Shown in pieces: positions 1-12,500 of a DNA stretch of 64,000 nt (position 1 is the stretch's first letter; the number at the start of each line of letters is the position of its first letter). The notes beneath the pieces were generated by a model. That model saw nothing but the letters and a program-made list of their open reading frames with translations. It ran no database searches and was not told the origin of the DNA. This DNA comes from Acanthococcus lagerstroemiae. Lineage: Eukaryota > Arthropoda > Insecta > Hemiptera > Eriococcidae. The position numbers and the translations under genes were made by a program. The stretch spans positions 6,493,683 to 6,557,682 of the forward strand of contig CM063108.1 in the NCBI GenBank assembly GCA_031841125.1. The letters run 5' to 3'.

Positions 1-1071
1 ATGTTTCATACTAAGTGTGCGTTGAGAGATCTGTTGAAGATGCATCCTGTAGCAACATAATTCCTTATGTAACGGTTGATGGGAGATCTCTTCTCTGCAT
101 ATGCATTGAAATTGATCTCATACTGAGCATACGTCAGGAGATCTTTTAGAGATATACTGTGTTAATAATTGTGTACTTATTCCTTGTAGTCAAAGTGAGG
201 TCTCTCACATATGGAATTCCAGCGATACCACGTTACAATAATTAATGTATTTTTGAGCTAGTTGCATTCATAGGGAGGTTTTCTGCAGACCCATTATATT
301 TATTGTAATTTTTGTATCGTACATAATTCTTCTTTGGTCAATAAAAAAAAAAAGACGTTATGCTAGAGACTTCTTAAAAATGTAACTGTTTCCGAAGAAG
401 AAATTCAATTATCCACCGTACTGAGACATTTGAGTATGATTCTTCTATTTCAGAAACGAACTATCGTAGATTTGATTTTCACGGTTGGTAGTTCGTTTCT
501 GAAAATAATAAGGACAATAAGAAGAGTTTTGGATTTCTACGTTTGTCAACTTGAAAAACGAAATTCTTTTTGATAAGTGGGGAATAAAAGGAAAGGAAAT
601 TTAAGCGATAAAATAAAAAACAGACTTCCAGGAACTAAAACTGAAGGCAAAAGAGACTTCAGGAACCAAACATGAAAAAAGTAAGACATAATGACTTGGA
701 GAACTGTATTTGATCGTACAGTCTTTTTATTTATTTCTTTTATGGGAGGGCAAGGAGGGGCCGTGTGGTCTATTTTGCTTACATATCTTTCACCGGAGTA
801 TAAATGCATATTATTGTCCATGTTACGTATTTTTACGCATATTCCACTTGAGCGATTATAATTACATATTTGAACTAAATGTTGGAGAAATAAATGCATA
901 TCTACTTCAAAATGATAAATTTGTGAAGTAGTTTGCGATAATGATCAATTTTTCGATTTAAAAAAACAGCTAACCTCAAAATAAATATTAAAGTTCAACA
1001 TTACTGTCCATTTAAACCTTGATCCTACTCGATCCGAAAATACATTGAATGAGTTTTATTTTTTGAACATC
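1..1071. other. AT-rich stretch without a recognisable gene
   Basis: Short frames on both strands overlap each other and show no recognisable motif. The only structure I see is the small inverted repeat at 448-504, listed separately. Confidence 0.6.
448..504. repeat. Short hairpin with 16-bp perfect stem
   Basis: The arm at 448-463 (tttcagaaacgaacta) is the exact reverse complement of 489-504, with a 25-nt loop. It could be a tiny inverted-repeat element or a structured RNA. Nothing else supports a function. Confidence 0.6.
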
Positions 1072-1079
1072 CATCTAAC

Positions 1080-1238
1080 CATAGGCGCAAATAGGTGAGG
1101 GCTTGGAGGGTGTAACCCTCCCCCCAAACTTTGAAAAATTACCAAAGGAAATGATGCGGGGAGGTGGTGTTGCTTCATAATTCATAATAAGGGGGCTTAA
1201 GCTCCCTTCCCCAGTTCTAGGCCCTGTTTGCGCTTCTG
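1080..1238. mobile_element. hAT-type MITE, 159 bp, 8-bp target duplication
   Basis: The ends are imperfect inverted repeats: CATAGGCGCAAATAGG on the left and the reverse complement of CAGAAGCGCAAACAGG on the right. They are flanked by an exact 8-bp direct repeat, CATCTAAC, at 1072-1079 and 1239-1246. Eight-base target duplications with CA..TG ends are the hallmark of hAT transposition. There is no coding capacity, so this is a non-autonomous copy. Confidence 0.8.
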
Positions 1239-1319
1239 CATCTAACTATCCTGACATCATTCAGCTGCGACCGTTTGCGACATTCAGAGAAAAAGAAAAA
1301 ATAATGACGAACGATTTTC

Positions 1320-2160
1320 AGTGTTGGGACAAAAATAGGCTCAATAACGAATTCAGCGCGTTAAAAAGTTTATAGTTAGACACCGAACTCGAAACTTGAT
1401 TTTGTCGGAAATTTTGAATTTTCACCCCCCCCCCCCCCATTAAGGGTTTAGGTTATCAGATAGGGTACCTGCATATAAGCTCAAAAATGAATTCAGTGTG
1501 TCGAAAAACATATATCTAGACACCCAACTCGATCTTCTTCAAAAATTTTGTATTTTCATCCTTTTTAAAGGGACTAGGTTATCACATGGGGTAAAAATAG
1601 GTCCGAAAACGAATTCAGCGTCTCAAAAAATAAAAATATTCAGACACTCACTTCGATTCTTCCAAACATTTTGAATATCCTTCCCCCAATACAGGGGTAG
1701 GTTACTGAATAGGTTAATATAACCTCAAAAACGAATTCAGCGTCTCAAAAAACATACATTTACATATCCAATCAATTTTTTCAAACATTTTGAATCTTTA
1801 ACGCCCAATAAACGAGGTAGGTTACCAAATGGGGTGAATATAAGCTGAAAACGAATTCAGTGCCTCAAAAAACATATATTTGGACACCTAACTCGGTTTT
1901 TTCAAAAATTCTGGATTTTCATCCCCTATGAAGAGGGAGGGTAACCAAGTGGGGTAAAAATGAGCTCAAAAACGAATTCAGCGTCTCAATAAACATATTT
2001 TTAGATACCACCCAACTTGATTTCTTCAAAATTTTTGGATTTTCATCCCCTAATAAAGGAGGTAGGTTACCAGATGGGGTAAAAATAAGCTCAAAAATGA
2101 ACTCAGCGAGCCAAAATCCCCGTAGATTGATATATTGTTGTTAATAGTTTCACAAATCCG
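1320..2160. repeat. Tandem array, seven copies of a ~121-bp unit
   Basis: The word gaattcag (last copy gaactcag) recurs at 1349, 1489, 1611, 1733, 1853, 1974 and 2099, giving steps of 140, 122, 122, 120, 121 and 125 bp. Between these anchors each unit carries gacacc.aactcgat, a pyrimidine-rich block, and taggttaccagatggggta. Copies are clearly diverged. It is a minisatellite or the internal array of an old element. Confidence 0.85.
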
Positions 2161-2527
2161 ATTTTTGCAGCTTCAAATTTTGAAATCTCCCACTGTGCGA
2201 TACCCTGTATGTTACTTGTGAAGCGAACCAAGAGGACACTCTGTACATAGGGACTGACCACTGCAAGGAAAGGAAGTGTTTCTAGGTACCAGTTAATGTA
2301 AAATTTTGACTTGGAACTAATCAAATATTGAAAAAGTCATGTAGTTAGGTTTTGGCCGCCTAGAATCGCGGTTTCGCCCAGTGTGCGGCAGTTGATAGGT
2401 TACGAGAAAAATCACGAAGAATGAAAGGGGCGCCGGTTTTCCGCAACTGTGGGTGAAGCAACCGTCGGAGGGGGTGAGACTTTAAATATATTCGTTATTT
2501 CGTGATGGGCAGGCAGGTCCCATGGGA

Positions 2528-3235
2528 AACCGAACTTCCACTTGACCCAAGTTCTGAGCAGCCACGTTTGCTTCGGCACTTACATCGGATGGCAACAGTG
2601 CTGAGCTCCTTGTGCACGCTTTATGATCGAGGGACGGAGGACAACCCCTGGCATACCTTGTTCGAGTGTGAGGCTTAGGAGCAGGAGAGGCGCGGGACAG
2701 TATTAGCGATTGATCCCAGCTGCACACGAGCGATCGCGCTGGATACCTTGGTTCCGGAAAAACTGAAAAATGGAAACGGATGGAACCGGTAGTCGGCCTT
2801 TGTCTCGACCATCATGAAGAAGAAAATGCAGACAGCGTGATCGAGGCATGGGGCCGACGAACAAAGCTCGGCCCACACCATCGAACACAACAGCTCTGTA
2901 CCATCCTAGAGCTGTTGCAGCTGCTGCGGACCCCTCTACAGGGTTCACTCCGCCGTCACCACTTTCCTGTGCCGCCACACATACCAAGATGAAGAGGTGA
3001 CGGGTGAAGGAGGGAAGGAAGCGCGTTGGGTAGGCGTTGCCTTGGAAAGGTGTCCCACAGTGACCCTAGCAGGACCGCGCGAATCCGAAGCGAAGAGGCG
3101 CAATGTGGGTCCGGGTCAGCCTCAATGCGTCCCTCTGGTCATTGATGCGATACTCGAAAGGGTAGTTCCGGGGCCTGGGGTGCGGTGTCTGGGGAGCCAA
3201 TCTGGCATATGTGCGTCGCCATATACTCCTCCAAA
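2528..3235 (+). pseudogene. R1-like LINE: reverse transcriptase C-terminus and 3' UTR
   Basis: One frame near 2536-2590 reads LTQVLSSHVCFGTYI. After a frameshift the next reads EDNPWHTLFECEA, a stop, then EQERR and LVPEKLKNGNG up to a stop near 2790. This matches the C-terminal zinc-finger region of R1-clade LINEs (LTQxLxGHGxFGxYL, then Cx2C..H..C). Decay is visible: an expected second Cys is Tyr, a Trp is TAG, and one frameshift lies between the blocks. From about 2800 the sequence is 3' UTR and continues into the conserved module at 3146-3232. The 5' end of the element is missing. Family assignment is from memory. Confidence 0.7.
3146..3232 (+). repeat. Conserved LINE 3' module, copy 1
   Basis: This carries the block gatgcgatactcgaaagg followed by gtagttccggggc and ends in a gtcgccatatactcc-like segment. 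The same block recurs at 13441, 33660, 39205, 39837, 43596 and 62218, and in the SINE tail at 58942. It sits at the 3' end of the R1-like coding remnant, which ties the block to that LINE. Confidence 0.8.
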
Positions 3236-3239
3236 CATC

Positions 3240-4131
3240 TACTACTTCGTGAAAAAAAACCTTCTGCCGGAATAACTAGTCCGAATGAAAGTCATTTTTT
3301 GAGCTGTAATGACTGGACTAACGACCTAATCGGCCCGTAAATGGCGAATAATTTACAAATATTGTTCGTTAATGAGAATAGTCAACATTTCAATCGCTAT
3401 TTGTGACGCTATCACCCGCGACTACGCCAGACGAAATGATTTTTCATAGCGTCTCAATCCGGCCCTGTAATCTCGAAATCAAGAAGACCAACTCGATTAT
3501 GCCTTCCACGAAATTGATTTTATTTACACGAAAACGAAGTAAACGCTGATATAGGTCAGCAGTTATAAAAATGGAATTAAGAAAAAAAAAAAGTGTTTCT
3601 AACGGTATGACCGGCGAATTTTGTGCGATCCCGTGGTTGTATATTAGATTACAGTTACGGCAGGCGCGGCACGTAGGTGGTATGTAATCGACCGCATTAA
3701 CAAATAAAAAAAAAAAATCGGCAAAAAAGTAGCACCTAGAATTTCTCGGACTTGTGAACAGGTTCAAACTAGCCAAATGGCAAGGTCAAGGACCTTGCGA
3801 TAACGCGTAGTAAAATGAGAATACTCGCCTAAACGAAAACTCGTTAGCTCGACTGTTGTGAAAAAAAAAGAGCTACAGGAAATCTTTTGGGTCGTTGTTA
3901 TTGCATTTCGGTTGTTTGCGGTTTTTGTTCTCATATAAGTATGAAAAATATTACATTCGAGCATTCGACCCGACCTAATCTACGTCAACCAGATAAGGCA
4001 ATTTATTAGTTCGAAATTTACATAATTTGATAGATACTTCGTAGCTAATTCGAAATATATATATTGTCAGAAGAATGCGAGAGTTAGGCGCTTCCTTTAG
4101 CTAGCTGGAACTGCGCTGGAATCGGCGATTA
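3240..4131. other. No recognisable gene
   Basis: AT-rich with several A and T runs. The frames at 3444-3776 and 3764-3964 (minus) have low-complexity composition and no motif. Confidence 0.5.
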
Positions 4132-4294
4132 TTAGGGTGAACGGAGGAGGCGGTCAGGATTACCATCATTGTAAACGTCGAGATTTGACAAATCGGCGAA
4201 GGTCGCCCGACGCAATTCGTCGGCGAAAAGGTCGAACGTGCCGACGTTACTCGATGCGGCGGAATGCGTGAACTTTGCTGCTCGTCTGTGACTT
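4132..4294 (-). CDS. Candidate terminal exon of unknown host gene
   Basis: A minus-strand acceptor-like site (pyrimidine-rich, ending gatcag) precedes an open frame of about 54 codons ending in TAA at 4132-4134. It contains FDLFADELRRATFADL and LDVYNDGNP. The segment is clearly GC-richer than its flanks and the peptide has a natural acidic/helical composition, which suggests a real exon. I do not recognise the protein. The alternative minus frame at 4101-4337 is Ser-rich and looks less like protein. Chance cannot be excluded. Confidence 0.3.
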
Positions 4295-4669
4295 CTGATC
4301 GACGAACAGAGATGGCGGAATTGAAACTAGAGGGCACCTTACACCATTTAAAATTTTTGAGGGGGAGGACGAAAAAGTGTGGAAGTAAAATATTTCTTGG
4401 CTGAAAGAATTTTTAAGAGTCTGCATTTGAAGAATCTATGAAACACACAAGTGTGGAAAAGTTGAAGGAAGTTGATGAGTCTAAAACCGGAAGACTAGAG
4501 CCGATGCGAAGAACCTATCCTTGGGGTGTGTACGGGTGATTACCTCCAGAAGTTGATATTTTACCTTTCTTTTTTGTTACCTTTCATTGTTCTCCTGGAA
4601 TCGTTTACATGCAACCAGTTCTACATATGAGTACGGTTGGGACAACTGCAGACCCCCAGTGTTTTTTGT

Positions 4670-4800
4670 CCCAATAGATGCAGGGTATCCATTCTCTGGA
4701 AAACCTGGGAAAGTCTGGAAATTTTGTCCGTCTGGAAAAGTCAGGGAATTTTGGAATTTTCAGCCTTTTTTTTTACCTAGAAGTCAGGGAATTTTGTAAA
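4670..4800. repeat. Degenerate CTGGAAA / GTCAGGGAATTT repeats
   Basis: Variants of ctggaaaacctgg, gtctggaaattttgtc and gtcagggaattttgg follow one another with spacing of about 15-30 bp. This is a short degenerate tandem array of unknown function. Confidence 0.5.
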
Positions 4801-5199
4801 AAAATCGACTGCGAAATTCTGTAGTATTTCAAACAGATTTTACCCTATTTCTTATAAAAAAATTTTCCTTCACTTCACTCAGGCTATTCTCTTATCTTTT
4901 TTCTTTCATAGGAGAAGGGCGTGGGTAATACAACCCCCTCTCCATTGCAGTAGTAGATACAGAGTGTGTCGGTGTGATGAAATCGTTTCCATGGTGTTCG
5001 TTTCGCGTTTACATCTTTCTATTAAGGCTACTATACACTTAACGTACTTCGTATTTCGTGACTTTTCACGAACCATTTCACAGAAAATATGACCAAGAAA
5101 AATTATTTTAGGTTTCGACATATTTTTCCTATTGATTCATATAGTAGGAAATATCCATCATATCTTTACGATTCATGTAATATGCAGTCAATTGGACCC

Positions 5200-5690
5200 A
5201 ACTTGATTGGACATATTTTGACATATTTTGCTATTAAAAGCATATAAATGCATAAGATTTGTATTATTTTCCTCGGTTTTTGGGCATATTTTGGGAATAT
5301 TTGGCCATTTTGGAGAACTTTTCGGGAATATTTCTACTTTTCTGCTGGAAAACAATAAAAACATCTGAAAACCCGATAGGAAATGAAATGACAGAAACTG
5401 GTTGGTTGTACATTAGCGCTCCTACATATTTTCATGGTTCAAATCCGAATGCGGATGCGAAGTTGTACTTCTGAATTATGTTATCTGTGGCATGTGTTGA
5501 TTTCTTTATCTGTGATGGACTACGTTTTTGTGTTTGTAATTTTTGACCATAGACATGGAGTCACAATTATTCAGCTTGAAAAGTCCTGCATTTTGATACC
5601 CGTATTGTGTTACTGAATATTTTGAGCATATTTTACACGTGAGGGAATATTTTGACATCTTTGGGGAATATTATATGCGCATATTTCACT
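5200..5690. repeat. Degenerate GGAATATTTTG-type repeats
   Basis: Variants of gacatattttg, gggaatatttgg and gcatattttg recur at 5205-5335 and again at 5615-5690, with unrelated DNA between. Such words occur in the ends of some insect DNA transposons, but I see no terminal repeats that would define an element. Confidence 0.4.
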
Positions 5691-6030
5691 GTTTTAGGAC
5701 ATAAAATAATTTTCCCTAAATATGACGAAACGCGAACCAATCTCTATACACTTCTCCCAATATCAGCTGTTTCGTGTTTCACATCTCATTTTGTTCGCGA
5801 GAATTTTAAAATCGGCGCGAAAAGACGCGAAAATGAAAAAATATTTGGTCCAGCTTCTTTCCCCAGTGTAAATATTTTTTTGAGAAAGTCGTAATGAAAC
5901 GAAAATTTGTAAACCAATGAATTCACCTTCTGGGACATATCCTGCCATCGGGTTTTGCTTCGGTTCTCCTCTCCTTCGCAAATGTAGATGAGTGTGAATG
6001 AAAGGGACTTCCAAGATTTTTGGGGAAGAG

Positions 6031-6179
6031 CAGTGGCCAGCTAGAATTTTCCCAGGGGGGGATGAGATTTTCAAGGGAGAAAAAGTCGAAAACTGAGGTA
6101 TTTTTTAAAAATCGCCGATATTAGAGAACTATGTAAAAATATTGGGATGCACGTGCCACCCCCTGACGATACTTCACTG
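6031..6179. mobile_element. hAT-type MITE, 149 bp (subfamily A)
   Basis: The left end CAGTGGCCAGCTAGAA and right end cgatacttCACTG are flanked by gggaagag (6023-6030) and aggaagag (6180-6187), a 7/8 match. The interior shares ttttcaagggagaaaaag and a cgatattagag.actatg stretch with the element at 55714-55872, so the two are one subfamily. Confidence 0.75.
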
Positions 6180-6189
6180 AGGAAGAGCA

Positions 6190-6746
6190 ATTAATCCACA
6201 AAATTTGAAAAAAATCTAAAGACCGCATGATAATCATTATCGCGTTACGAAAGAGTCCATTGTTTTCAAATGTATGACCTTTTATTGTATCTGTCGATAC
6301 TCTTAAATTGAAGCCTCTTCCGCCTCCCCTGGTGCCATAATTTTCCAGATCCTAACCACCTTTTTACTTTCATAGCATTTGTCGTTAGATATGCTGCAGC
6401 TTTTTTACCTGGGTTCCAGAATTCATTTTAAAAGTTATGTCCCCTCCTCCTAAACTATTCATTCTCCACGAGGGAGGGGCTAATTCCGGTTACTGTAGTT
6501 TTCCTCAAGTTCCAAATTCTTTACGAGATTCTATAGTCAATTTTTTGGACAGAATAGCCAACCAAGCTCTGAGTCGCAGACTTCGAATATTGCCTCAGAT
6601 TTTTATCCGGCCCCTTCCAAAGCACTGTCATAATACGAATTCAGCTTCTCCGGCGAAAAATTGCACGAAGCATCGAAATATGTGTGATTTTGTGTCGTAG
6701 ATAGCGCCACAACCGCCTCCTAACAGTGCAACCAGATTTCAAAAGT
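6190..6746. other. No gene; weak dispersed repeat near 6530
   Basis: The only repeated item is tcaattttttggacagaat near 6537, whose relatives appear near 33898 and 34510. No coding signal is visible. Confidence 0.4.
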
Positions 6747-7283
6747 ACCTCATAAGGTGCTGATATCTGATAGGGTGGCCATATTACCCTTTGGTACCTT
6801 ACGTTTCATTGCTAGTTGAGTTTTGTATATTTTATTGAGTTGTTTTGTTGTGGTTGTCCATGTTTGTGCTCCGCACGTTAAAACTGAGTAGGTGCAGGTT
6901 TCTAAAATCTTAGCTTTGAGATTTATTGCCATTCTTGACTTGAGCATCACCCAGAAGCTTTTCCAAGCCTTTGACGTCTTCGCTGATAATTCTATATCTA
7001 GTGTATCCTGAAATGCAATTACTTGTCCTAAATATATGCTTCCTCCACCGAATTGGTTTTCTCTCCCCCGAGATCAAAGTCAAACTTCTCTTTGCTGTCC
7101 GAAAGTAAAACTGTTTTACCTATTTGTATTAATTTTCAGTCCGACTTTTTTGCTTTTTATTTCCAGTTCGGTGGCCATTTCCTGTAGAGTCTCGATGTTG
7201 TCCGAAAATAGCGCGAGGTCATCGACAAACCTGAGGTTGTTAAGCCAATTTACCGTCCAGCTTGACCCCTTTGCCTTCCCCGT
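6747..7283 (-). pseudogene. RTE-like LINE reverse transcriptase fragment
   Basis: The minus strand encodes WLNNLRFVDDLALFSDNIET, which is the reverse transcriptase catalytic box in the form FVDD instead of the usual FADD. It continues with ATELEIKSKKVGLKIN, YLGQ-like and AWKSFW segments, then KAKILETCTYSVLTCGAQTW. This order is that of an RTE-type reverse transcriptase from motif C through the thumb and linker. Several stops and frameshifts break it and both ends are missing, so it is a dead fragment. The piece at 31424-32110 covers an earlier part of the same kind of protein. Confidence 0.75.
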
Positions 7284-7299
7284 TAAGGGCTTATTTTAA

Positions 7300-8990
7300 T
7301 CGAGCCACGATGAGCAGAGAAGGGTGAACAAGAATAATGGGGATGACCTGAGTATATGAGCGAACATGCTGATCATTATAAACAGTATACGTGTTCCAGT
7401 ATCGAGAATGACCCTTTTGTCACACTTTTAGATCACCTAAAACTATTTATCTATGCATTTCATATGTGTGCTCCACTGTTCCTACTTCGGTACTGTAGAC
7501 GGCTGGAAGCTGAAAGATAAATCAGTTTTGGACCTTGTACCCTGGTACACGAAAAATGTATGCAAATATTTGTTTTAACGTCGTAAGATGAACGGCCCGA
7601 TATTAGGAGCTCCCTAGGCGCTCGCGACCTCAATACCTAAAATTCGCGTATTCTGTGCGAATCGAGCGACTCCTATCAATCACGGCTTGGACGGCGAGCC
7701 ATCAGCGATCAGGCTCAACAGACGAAACTACTTATTAAGTATCCATCGGTGGAACATAATGCGGGGCACCGACATCGGCCCGCTTCATCAGTGTTAAAAT
7801 GGTGACCCCCTGCTCCGATCCGTCAAACGACGGTGCAAATGAATCAATCCGAGACGTCTTCATGTCTTCATTACCACGTCCAGTCTCCAGTGAATATCCC
7901 GAAGTGCCATAAGATACATACATGCGGCGTGCTGTACGTACAAATCATATTTTTCACGAACGCCGCCCCATCATCGCCATTTTATTGCGAACAATCGAAT
8001 CGTAATCAACAGATACATAGCAATTTCCAGCATTCGTCTTTTCACAATATAGTCCACACGTAATAAAGTATCCGCTTGTACGGTGTCATTGTTTCTGGAG
8101 TGTTTGTACGTATTATCCGCGCTAATATTTTACTTTGTAATACCGCGAAAAAAAAAATCCGCGAACAAAAGCCGATAATCCTTCTACGCGAAAACTCTCA
8201 CAATCATTTATCTCTTCGTTTGTATTATAAACAGCCTGCATGAGACATTCGAACCCTGCGACGAGTCGCCTGGTTAAAGCAAATTACAATAACGCAGGTC
8301 ATTATTTCCTATTTTTTTTTCTATTTTTTTTTTTTCCATAGACTTTTCTTTCTTTCTACGTTCGTGGTAATTCATTTAACGAGACCTTGATTTAAAGGAT
8401 AGCGTACGGATTAAAGACCTCCTAGAATTATATCCCGTAGATTGGCACACCGGTGTTAATTATTACCTCTCTAGATTTGTTGTTTACGTTAAATTGCATC
8501 TCTGACGTCAGGAGCGGAGTAGGACCAAAAAGGCCACAGGGAAAGTCAGTTTTGGTGAGCCACACCAGCACCCGTTGAGTACTGGTAAATAGAAAGGGCC
8601 CAAAACTCGACCTAGGCTCTTTTTACGAACCATCGTTAGTATGAATCTCCAAATAAAGCCTCCTGCACATTTCTGTGCAAATTGCATATTACCTCTCATC
8701 GTCGCTGAAAAAAACGCATTCAAAATTTAAAAAATTAGATTTTTTTTTCCGATCTATGCGGACGTACATAGGCTGTCGCTAAGTAACTGAGACTAAAATT
8801 CGTACGGCCCACCAACACTACCTGGGGAATAATTTAGTTCATTCGCTATCGATTGAGACCACACCGAGCTCATTTGATTGAAAACTCGCTGTTCCAGACC
8901 AATTTGAAAGAAACCATATGCGTTGACCGCTCCAGGTTTTTTAAAGATTTTTTTTTTTAAGAAGGAAAAAAAAGCATATGATTACAAAAT
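7300..8990. other. Mostly unannotated, possible minor exon
   Basis: No repeat family or motif recognised. Moderately GC-rich at 7600-7930, then AT-rich with T runs near 8310-8335. The one frame of natural composition, 7735-7923 minus, is listed separately. Confidence 0.4.
7735..7923 (-). CDS. Possible exon of unknown protein
   Basis: Open minus frame of 62 codons ending in a double stop TAATAA, including SRIDSFAPSFDGSEQG and KRADVGAPHYVPPMD. Amino-acid mix and wobble bases are those of a normal protein rather than of AT-rich noise, but the length is within chance and no domain is recognised. No convincing splice sites were found. Confidence 0.2.
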   Translation of the reverse strand: MYVSYGTSGYSLETGRGNEDMKTSRIDSFAPSFDGSEQGVTILTLMKRADVGAPHYVPPMDT

Positions 8991-8996
8991 TTTTTA

Positions 8997-9215
8997 TTAA
9001 TCATCATCTTCATTAAGTACACGAATATCTTTTTCAAAATAAGCGCCATTCATGGCTATACAGGTGTCCATTCGTTCTTGCCATGCATCGAACGTTTTCG
9101 CGTATTCCGTCGCCGGTAACGAGGAGAAAAACATCTGAGCCGCGATGATGACTTCTAAAAAATCACAATTCAATCCCTCTCCCTGCTGGAAGTAGTCGGG
9201 GAGGACGTTACAAAA
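8997..9215 (-). pseudogene. mariner-like transposase C-terminus
   Basis: The minus strand reads FFSSLPATEYAKTFDAWQER then MDTCIAMNGAYFEKDI, ending in a short acidic tail and TAA at 8997-8999. The pattern F..W..R...CI...G.YFE is typical of the extreme C-terminus of mariner-family transposases. The upstream catalytic DDD region is not visible, so only a tail of the gene remains. The upstream part (VLPDYFQQGEG) does not look like mariner, which lowers confidence. Confidence 0.5.
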
Positions 9216-9580
9216 ACTATGTACAAAAAAGGGTCGGCAATGTTAGAAAGTCAATTGTAATAGAGAGCACCGCTTGATCATTCAACCCACGGTGCCTAAA
9301 TTCAGCTCTCCAGTCTAATTGCACTGGTCTATGTTTGTTACTTCTGGGTTGTTTATCGACTGTTCGCTGATTACAGAAACATGAGTAATTTTAGTGGAAA
9401 AGGGGCGAAATTCAGATTCCTCCAACGAGGAAATTGTCAAATTTTCTGATTGCAAACATATTGTGGCGAACGCTCCCGAAGATTCGAGATAAGCGAAGAA
9501 AGATCGACACGTTTCGAGCAGCCGAATAGAAGTTCGATATCGAAAACGATGAGGAGTTTCGCCGATAATGCCGGGATATA

Positions 9581-12500
9581 CCGGGTGTTCCACGAAAGTT
9601 ACCCCCCTATTTTTTACCGAATCGATTGGCGGATCTTTGCCAGACAAATTGCCATCTTCTTGCGGTAAGGTCTAGTTTCTCTAGGGCTTGAAAAAAGTTT
9701 TCTCCCATTTAAGGGGGGCTGTAATGTGCCACCAACTTCGGAATCCTAAATGGAAAGGTATGCCTTTATGCACATTGCTGGAAAGGACATATCCTGCAAA
9801 ATACGAATCCGTGAACAAAATTTCAAAATTCATCAATTTTGGAGGGTAAGGGGCCTAAAGATGACCAAAATCCATCAAAAAACAAATTGTCATAACCTAG
9901 CAAACAAACGATTGAAAGAGGGGTTTTCGAGGTCACGGATTCCGAGTACACAATTTAACCCGGTTTAGGGCTTTAAAATCCAAATTTTCAACCTAAAATT
10001 GGTTCCTATTCACAAATTTTTGACTTTCTGAATGCAGATTATTAAAGTAGCTTCACGCACATCGTTGAATAAGAAACTTCCTCCAGAGTATGAATCCATG
10101 AAAAAAATTTCAAATTTCATCAAATTTGGGGGTAAGGGGCCTAGAGATGACCAAAATTGAAGTATCATGACCTAGCAAACAGACTATCGAAACGGAATTT
10201 TCGAGGTCGCTGATTCCGAATGTCACACTTTCCTCTCAATTCAACCCATTTTAGGGCCCTAAAATTCAATTTTAGACTCAAAAGTGATTCTAATTTACAA
10301 ATTTTTGAGTTTCTGAACGCAAGTTATCAAAGTAGCTTTATGCAATCGTTGAATAGGGCAGTTCCTCCAAAATACGAATTCGTGAAGAAAAATGGCAAAT
10401 TCATCAATTTTGGGAGACAGGGTCTAACCCTAGCCAAGACCTATCCAAAATCAGATACCTAAAAGTGCTGCCATTTACAAATTTTTGAATTTTTCATTGC
10501 AGTATTATCCAAATGGCGTTATGCACGTCATTGGAAAGTGAACTTCCCCCAAAAACGAATCTGTGCGAAAAAAGTTTGTGTTCATCACGTGATTTCCTAC
10601 ATCCAGCGCATCGTAGAGCCCTGAAATCCGGAATTTGAATGAGAAGGGTGGTGTCAAGTACAAATTTTTGACATTTTGGGACTTACAAGACATACAGGGT
10701 TATTCAGTTTTCGTTGCAACATAGGAAAACCCGGCATGTTGCGTGGTAATATGAATAAGCGATGGCCGTCTATTCAGATTTAAACGCAACATTACTTGTG
10801 CTCTGTGGCGCTGTGACGGACAACAGAAAATGCAACGATTCGGGGGGGGGGGAAACTTCAATGGTTTTTGAAGAATTTTATCGAAACTCGTCAGGAAAAA
10901 TGTTCGGAGAATTTCTTCGGAAACGTCGGGGAAAATCTCCAATAAATTTTACGAAATTTCATCGGAACTAGGGGAAAATCTCCGATTAAATTTTAAGGAA
11001 TTTCATCGGAAATGGTAGGAAAATCTCCTATAATTTAAAAACAAATTCATCGGAATTCGAGGAAAATCTCCGATCATTCTTAAAGAATTTTATCGAAACT
11101 CGGGAAAGTCTCTGATAACGGAAAAAATTCCAGTTACGTCCATAGAATCTCATCGGAAATCTTTAGAAAAATTTCCAATGATTTCCAAAAAAGTTTCATC
11201 AAAATTCTTCAAGAAAATTTTTTGATAATTTTCGAAGTATTTCTGAGAATTACTCAAGAGAAATCTCCGATGACTTTTAAGGAATTTTATCGGAACTCGG
11301 GAAAAATCTCCGATAATTTTTAAGGAATTTCAACGGAAATTGTTGGGAAAAATTTCGATAATGTCCGAAGAATCTCATCGGAAACCTTTAGAAAAAATTT
11401 CCTATTAATTTCCAAAAAGTTTCATCAAAATTCTTCGAGGAAGTTTTTCCGATAATTTTTGAAGCTTGTCATAGGAAATATTCGGCGGAATACTCCAATG
11501 GTTTAATAATTCAAAAATTATCGGAAAGTATTCTCGAAGAGTTCAATGAAATTTTTTTGGAAATCATTGGAAATTTTTGCTAAAGATTTCCGATGAGATT
11601 CTTCGGACATTATCAGAATTTTTCCCAACAATTTCCGTTGAAATTCCTTTAAAATTGTCGGAGATTTTTCCCGAGTTCCGATAAAATTCCTTGATATTTA
11701 TTGGAGATTTTTCCGTTTCCGAAGAAATTCTTTGGAAATTATTGGAATCTTTTTAACAACTTCCGATAAAATTTCTTGAAATTTATTGCAGATTTTTTTC
11801 AATTTTACCGAAGAAATTCTTAGGAAATTATTGGAATTTTTTCAACAATTTCAGATAAAATTCCTTAAATTTATCGGAGATTCTTCCCGAGTTCCAATGA
11901 AATTCTTTGAAAATCATCAGAGATTTTCCCCGAGTATTTCCCAGAAATACTTCAAAAATTATCGAAAAATTTTCTTGAAGAAATTTGGAAATAATTGGAA
12001 ATTTTTTCTAAAGATTTCCGATGAGATTCTTCGGACGTTATCGGAATTTTTTCCAACAATTTCCGATGAAATTCCTTAAAAATCATCCAATATTTTCCTC
12101 GACGTTTCCAAAAAAATTCTTTGGAAATTCTTGGATTTGTTCCCAACAAAGTTCCGGTGAAATTCCTTAAAAATCAGCGGAGATTTTTCCGTGTGACATT
12201 CGGAATCAGCGACCTCGAAAGTTCCGTTTTCGATAGTCTGTTTGCTAGGTCATGATACTTCAATTTTGGACGGATTTTGGTCATCTCTAGGCCCCTTACC
12301 CCCAAATTTGATGAAATTTGTTTCATGGATTCATACTCTGGAGGAAGTTCCTTATTCAACGATGTGCGTGAAGCCATTTTAATAATCTGCATTCAGAAAG
12401 TTAAAAATTTGTGAATAGGAACCAATTTTAGGTTGAAAATTTGGATTTTAAAGCCCTAAACCGGGATAAATCGTGTATTCGGAATCCGTGACTTCGAAAA

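Noticed and set aside
1320..2160. CRISPR-like array
   Set aside because: The repeats are ~121 bp, diverged, and lack short identical repeats with unique spacers; the setting is eukaryotic.
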